Assembly: GCF_000421165.1 (NCBI RefSeq)
Contig: NZ_ATWI01000008.1
Location: forward strand, 928,595-992,594
Reading direction: 5' to 3'
Length of the DNA: 64,000 bases
Origin: Marinobacter daepoensis DSM 16072
GTDB taxonomy: Bacteria > Pseudomonadota > Gammaproteobacteria > Pseudomonadales > Oleiphilaceae
The position numbers were made by a program, and so were the translations under genes. Below, piece after piece: positions 60,440-64,000 of the stretch (positions within the stretch are counted from its first letter, which is position 1; every line of letters begins with the position of its first letter). The notes beneath the pieces are model-generated. The model worked only from the letters and a program-made list of their open reading frames with translations, did no database searches and was not told the origin of the DNA.

Positions 60440-61177
60440 TTATCGGTTCCGGAACCGGTCGGTCACGTATTCGGAAAACAGCGTCAGCAGGTGGCTGGCC
60501 TCCGGTGCCGGGCAGACGCCTTGCATCAGGCGCTCTGCGTCCAGCCCTTCTTCAGCAAGCTCCGGGTATTGCACCTCCAGATAGGCTTTCATGACCTTGT
60601 CTGAGAATTCCGGGTGGAATTGCACGCCCCAGGCATTGTCACCGACCCGGAAAGCCTGGTGGGGCTCGAAGGCGGATCGGGCGAGCAGGACAGCGCCTTC
60701 CGGCAACTCAAGCACCGACTGTTTGTGCGTCAGGTGGGCCCGGAACTCCGATGGCAGTTTGCTGAACAGTGGGTCGGAGGCGGCCTCGCCAAGCAGGCTG
60801 ATGGTATGGGTGCCCGTTTCCCGGCCTTGTGGGTGATAGTCGGCTTTGCCACCCAGGGCGTGGGCCAGAAGCTGGTGGCCATAGCACACGCCAAGCAGCG
60901 GGATGCCGGATGCCACCGCCTGCCTGACCCACTGGGCTGTTGTCTCGCTCCAGAGTGCCCGGTCACTGACCATGGCGGGGGAGCCGGTGATAACGATAGC
61001 CGCCCAGTCGTCGGGTGCGGAGGGAGGGGGCGTGTTAACCACGTCGACAACGGTCAGTGCCAGGTTTTTCGACAGGCCTTCAATAAACCAGGCATCGAAG
61101 TCGCCAAACTGACTCTGGATCTGTGGGTAGGTTGATCCGGTTTTCAGAATGATGACGTTCGGTTTTTCCACGCCCAT
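60440..61177 (-). CDS. Class I glutamine amidotransferase-like protein
   Basis: 245-aa GATase with the nucleophile elbow GVCYGHQLLAHALGG (Cys near residue 98) and the catalytic His/Glu in GVQFHPEFSDKV. N-terminal LKTGSTYPQI and VITGSPAMVSD fit the GuaA-like, stand-alone amidotransferase subfamily (YfeJ type). Acts on an unknown partner. Confidence 0.9.
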   Translation of the reverse strand: MGVEKPNVIILKTGSTYPQIQSQFGDFDAWFIEGLSKNLALTVVDVVNTPPPSAPDDWAAIVITGSPAMVSDRALWSETTAQWVRQAVASGIPLLGVCYGHQLLAHALGGKADYHPQGRETGTHTISLLGEAASDPLFSKLPSEFRAHLTHKQSVLELPEGAVLLARSAFEPHQAFRVGDNAWGVQFHPEFSDKVMKAYLEVQYPELAEEGLDAERLMQGVCPAPEASHLLTLFSEYVTDRFRNR

Positions 61178-61223
61178 ACTTTCCCCTCAGCGGTGGTTCT
61201 CCGGGAACCACGAAACGTTTGCG

Positions 61224-61949
61224 TTATTCCTGTGGAAGTTCCGCGTTGTGAAACACGTTCTGTACGTCGTCCAGATCGTTAAGCATGTCGAGGAACTTCT
61301 CGAACATGGGGATATCATCGCCTTCAACCGATGTGGTGGTCTTGGGCAGGAACTGGATTTCGTCTGCGTCGAACTCGATCCCTTCAAACGCGGCTTCCAG
61401 AGCCTGTTTGGCCTTGGCGTATTCGGTATTCGGAGTGAAGACTGTGATTTTTCCGTCTTCGCTCTCAATATCGGTTACGTCGACATCGGCTTCCATCAGG
61501 GCTTCCAGAACGGCTTCTTCGTCCTGGCCTGCGAAGGCAAAGATGGCGCAGTGATCAAACATGTGGGCTACAGCGCCCGGAGTGCCAATCTTGCACTTGG
61601 TTTTGGTGAAGGCCAGGCGAACATCGCCGAAGGTGCGGTTCGGGTTGTCGGTAAGACAATCCACAATCACCATGCAGTTGCCCGGGCCGTACCCTTCGTA
61701 TCGGGCCGGGGCATAGTCTTCACCGGCACCGCCCTTGGCTTTGTCGATGGCCTTATCGATAACGTGAGTGGGTACCTGGTCTTTCTTTGCCCGTTCGATC
61801 AGGCCGCGGAGGGAGAGGTTGGCCTGAGGGTCTACGCCACCGGATTTGGCGGCCATGTAAATCTCGCGACCGTATTTGCTGTATACCTTGGTTTTGGCGG
61901 CGGCCGTTTTGGCCATGGATTCTTTTCGGTTCTGATAAGCTCTGCCCAT
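61224..61949 (-). CDS. YebC/PmpR-family transcriptional regulator
   Basis: 241-aa YebC-family protein with an unusually short first region: [20 protein letters not shown], then [20 protein letters not shown] and [17 protein letters not shown]. This matches the YeeN-like paralogue group (N-terminus GRAYQNRK) rather than canonical YebC (which begins AGHSKWANIKHRK). Either a DNA-binding regulator or ribosome-associated factor in the family. Confidence 0.9.
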   Translation of the reverse strand: MGRAYQNRKESMAKTAAAKTKVYSKYGREIYMAAKSGGVDPQANLSLRGLIERAKKDQVPTHVIDKAIDKAKGGAGEDYAPARYEGYGPGNCMVIVDCLTDNPNRTFGDVRLAFTKTKCKIGTPGAVAHMFDHCAIFAFAGQDEEAVLEALMEADVDVTDIESEDGKITVFTPNTEYAKAKQALEAAFEGIEFDADEIQFLPKTTTSVEGDDIPMFEKFLDMLNDLDDVQNVFHNAELPQE

Positions 61950-62070
61950 ATTCGCTGCCTCTGGGGTTCAGTGAAAAAAACAAATTTTACTGAACCTGAG
62001 AGGTTTGCAACAGGCCTGATTTCGCAGCATTGGCAGGAAAAGAGTTCCGCATCCTTGCGGAACAAGGGGG

Positions 62071-62871
62071 TTAGACGTATTCCACAGGCTGGCGGTAGTT
62101 TTCCTGAGACACCAGATCGATGCCGCAGTCCATGTCGCTGACCCAGTTCAGGAAGCGGTCGATCATGACCGGGCCTTCGAAGCGCTTGCCGTGCTGGGGA
62201 ACAATCATAGCGACGTCCATGGCCCGGACCATGTTTGCCCACAAGCTGCAGACCTTCCGGGATGCAATGTAGCGGCGGTGGAAGCCGATCATGTTTGGAA
62301 TGTGCTTGTCGAAGTCTTTCACCGGCTCGTGATCGTCTTCGCCGCCCATGGAGGCGCCCAGATCACCGGAAAACAGAATTTTTGAGACCGGATCGTAAAA
62401 CTGCAGGTTTCCGACAGAGTGCATGAAGTGGGCTGGCAGACACTGGATGTAGGTATCGCCAAACCGGACATTGGCGCCGCCATCGGGAATGCTGACGATG
62501 CGGTCATAAACACTGCCGCTGAGCTGGTTGGTTACGTAGCTGGACACCAGGTGCGGCAGGAATCGTGCCCACAAACGGGAGGTTACAATTTTGGCCCGGG
62601 TGTGAACAATCCAGCGGTCGATGGCGCCGATGATGTCCGGGTCCTGATGGGAGGCGAACACGTAATCCATATCGCGGATGTTCATGTACTTGGATGCGGC
62701 AACCGACAGTGGGGTGTAGGTCAGATCTCCGCCCGGATCGATCAGTGCTTCGTGTGTGCCATCGACAATCAGAAACTGATTGGACTGCACGCCCTCACCA
62801 GTCACCAGGGAATCGAACATCAGGCACTTGTGGTGTCCGTTGTCGAAGAGAACAATCGGTGCTGCAGCCAT
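62071..62871 (-). CDS. MBL-fold diiron (oxygen-binding ODP-like) protein
   Basis: 266-aa metallo-beta-lactamase-fold protein of the ODP/FprA-like group: FASHQDPDIIGAIDRW holds the HxDxD-type metal ligands (Gln replaces one usual residue), LPAHFMHSVGNLQFYD and LFSGDLGASMGGEDDH the others, and VPQHGKRF the last His. Such proteins bind O2 or NO at a diiron site, and some are signalling domains; here it stands alone. Confidence 0.82.
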   Translation of the reverse strand: MAAAPIVLFDNGHHKCLMFDSLVTGEGVQSNQFLIVDGTHEALIDPGGDLTYTPLSVAASKYMNIRDMDYVFASHQDPDIIGAIDRWIVHTRAKIVTSRLWARFLPHLVSSYVTNQLSGSVYDRIVSIPDGGANVRFGDTYIQCLPAHFMHSVGNLQFYDPVSKILFSGDLGASMGGEDDHEPVKDFDKHIPNMIGFHRRYIASRKVCSLWANMVRAMDVAMIVPQHGKRFEGPVMIDRFLNWVSDMDCGIDLVSQENYRQPVEYV

Positions 62872-63045
62872 TTTTGTCTCCCGTCACGCAGTAGGTGTTC
62901 GGCCTCAGGCACACTTATAGCCTGATGGCCGGATATTGCAAACTGCGCGGGAGGTTACAGAATTGACAAATGTGAATTGTTGCCTCAGGTCAATTATCTG
63001 ATATTCATCAAGTAACGGTTTGTTGCCCGGGCGTGGTGGCGGAGC

Positions 63046-63474
63046 TCAGGCCAGGGCTGGCAGTTTGCGAATGCCCCGTCGTAAGCCCTGCTCAAGCGCT
63101 GAGCCGACCACCTTGCCAGTGAAAGGCACGATGTCCTCAAACGAAATGGTGTACTGGATGCGCGTGCGGCCCTCGCCAGCATCCGAGAACAGAATCCGCC
63201 CAAGATGGTTGCGCAGAGGGCTGGCACTGGTGATGGTGTACTCAATGAGAGAGTCTGGCTCGAACCCGAGAACCTTTTCTTCAATGGACAGCGGGCCAAT
63301 GCCGATTTTCCGCACCGAGCCGATGCCGTTCGGGTCGGCCTGATCGCTGTCTTTGATGCGCTTGACCGGCGCTCCGACGAGTTTGCCAAAACGGTTGTGA
63401 TCTGCGAAAACCGCAAAAGCCTTGCGCCGGGGAACATCGAACGTTTCGTCGATTTCAATGAGGTAGTGTGCCAT
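63046..63474 (-). CDS. SRPBCC (START/polyketide cyclase-like) protein
   Basis: 142-aa protein: IEIDETFDVPRRKAFAVFAD, GIGSVRKIGIGPLSIEEKVLGF and RIQYTISFEDIVPFTGK fit the SRPBCC hydrophobic-ligand fold of the polyketide cyclase/dehydrase type. Ligand unknown. The vgrG promoter lies divergent to it. Confidence 0.88.
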   Translation of the reverse strand: MAHYLIEIDETFDVPRRKAFAVFADHNRFGKLVGAPVKRIKDSDQADPNGIGSVRKIGIGPLSIEEKVLGFEPDSLIEYTITSASPLRNHLGRILFSDAGEGRTRIQYTISFEDIVPFTGKVVGSALEQGLRRGIRKLPALA

Positions 63475-63592
63475 GGTCTTGCTCTTGTTATTAGGGAATA
63501 CCCAAGGTTAACCGTTCACCGGGTTCAACAAAAGTCGTAGACGCTGGTTTTCGCTGTTGAGAACTGGTTAAAAGAGGCCATCGGTTTGCTGG

Positions 63593-63621
63593 TTGGTATT
63601 CGTGAGCCCGGTGGTTATAAT
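63593..63621 (+). promoter_or_regulatory. Sigma-70 promoter of vgrG
   Basis: -35 TTGGTA (63593-63598), 17-base spacer, -10 TATAAT (63616-63621, perfect). It lies 52 bases upstream of the ATG at 63673. Confidence 0.6.
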
Positions 63622-63672
63622 CGGGACTGCTCAGGATGAGTCAGTTAAACATTACCTTCAGGGACCGAAGTC

Positions 63673-64000
63673 ATGCCCCAGGCAAGCGGATTGCAGTTCA
63701 CCGCCCGAGTAGGCGAATTCCCCTCAGATCACTTTGCCGTTGTCGGCTTTGCGCTGACCGAACGGTTGTCAGACCTGTTCCATGGCCGACTGAACCTGGC
63801 CAGCACCGACCCGGACGTGGCGGCGGCTGATGTCCTCGAACAGCCGGTGGATCTGGTGGTGTGGCAAGACGGCCAGCCCCTGCGCCGCTTCACCGGGGTG
63901 GTGAACGAATTCGTCCGGGGCGACACTGGCCATCGCCGCACCCGCTACGAAGTGGTGATCCAGCCGCCGTTATGGCGCCTGGGCCTGATGCGCAACAGCC
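63673..64000 (+). CDS. vgrG: VgrG (TssI) type VI secretion spike protein, cut by window edge
   Basis: Open from ATG 63673 to the end of the window (109 codons visible). Begins MPQASGLQFTARVGEFPSDH, then FHGRLNLASTDPDVAA and LRRFTGVVNEFVRG with RTRYEVVIQPPLWRLGLMRN, the N-terminal Gp27-like domain of VgrG. No further T6SS gene can be seen, so whether it belongs to a T6SS cluster or is an orphan effector-linked vgrG cannot be told. Confidence 0.82.
   Translation, partial: MPQASGLQFTARVGEFPSDHFAVVGFALTERLSDLFHGRLNLASTDPDVAAADVLEQPVDLVVWQDGQPLRRFTGVVNEFVRGDTGHRRTRYEVVIQPPLWRLGLMRNS

Noticed and set aside
1..64000. CRISPR arrays, tRNA and rRNA genes
   Set aside because: No regularly spaced repeats and no cloverleaf or rRNA sequence noticed on reading; a tool such as tRNAscan-SE would settle the tRNA point.

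Overview
The window looks like a chromosomal segment of a marine gammaproteobacterium, most probably Marinobacter. The pointers are a fatty acyl-CoA reductase of the wax-ester type at the left edge, an acetyl-CoA synthetase followed by an ErdR/CrbR-like response regulator, the PA2778/PA2779-type pair, an OsmC-YcaO fusion, and a G+C-rich background of housekeeping genes with good Shine-Dalgarno sites. The genus is an inference from gene content; no 16S gene is present. I see no tRNA, rRNA or CRISPR array.

Layout. 1-7.7 kb: acyl-CoA reductase (5' end missing), acs, response regulator, 2-hydroxyacid dehydrogenase, aminotransferase, a CPXCG mini-protein and a DUF1439 lipoprotein. 7.7-16.4 kb: a class III aminotransferase and a tartrate/D-malate dehydrogenase, then a LysR gene divergent from a five-gene operon (acyl-CoA dehydrogenase, SDR, kinase-like phosphotransferase, histidine phosphatase, SDR) that resembles a 4-hydroxyacyl-CoA breakdown pathway. 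16.4-27.6 kb: DacB-type carboxypeptidase, tandem GST-N protein, GFA protein, soluble aldose dehydrogenase, a decayed siderophore locus with Fur-like boxes and an intact FhuF-like reductase, small housekeeping genes, a GGDEF-EAL protein, a copper chaperone and a methyltransferase.

27.6-37.6 kb is accessory. From 27,967 to at least 34,953 the genes lie head-to-tail as single-ORF units separated by imperfect inverted repeats that fit integron attC sites. In the best cases the 7-8 bases that open a unit are the exact complement of the core that closes the same unit, as expected for excisable cassettes. No integrase is in the window, so this is a cassette cluster without intI (CALIN-type), with increasingly degenerate junctions. 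Cargo: an unknown 300-aa protein, a ParA-like ATPase, an OLD-family ATPase-TOPRIM nuclease, a membrane-anchored protein, a saccharopine-dehydrogenase-like protein, an unknown protein and a DUF2625 protein. The nuclease, and perhaps the ATPase, suggest phage defence. Beyond it lies a minus-strand cluster (frameshifted gene, unknown gene, YqgE/AlgH), then a patch of small accessory genes to about 41 kb.

41-64 kb returns to core-like content: DUF523, SelT/W/H-type, lipid kinase, OsmC-YcaO, MtfA, RNase Z, enoyl-CoA hydratase, CPBP protease, ThpR, a COG0523 GTPase behind a perfect Zur-box palindrome, a DUF6160/choice-of-anchor-D pair next to an AraC regulator, the PA2779/PA2778 pair, YebC, a diiron MBL protein, and the start of a VgrG gene cut by the right edge.
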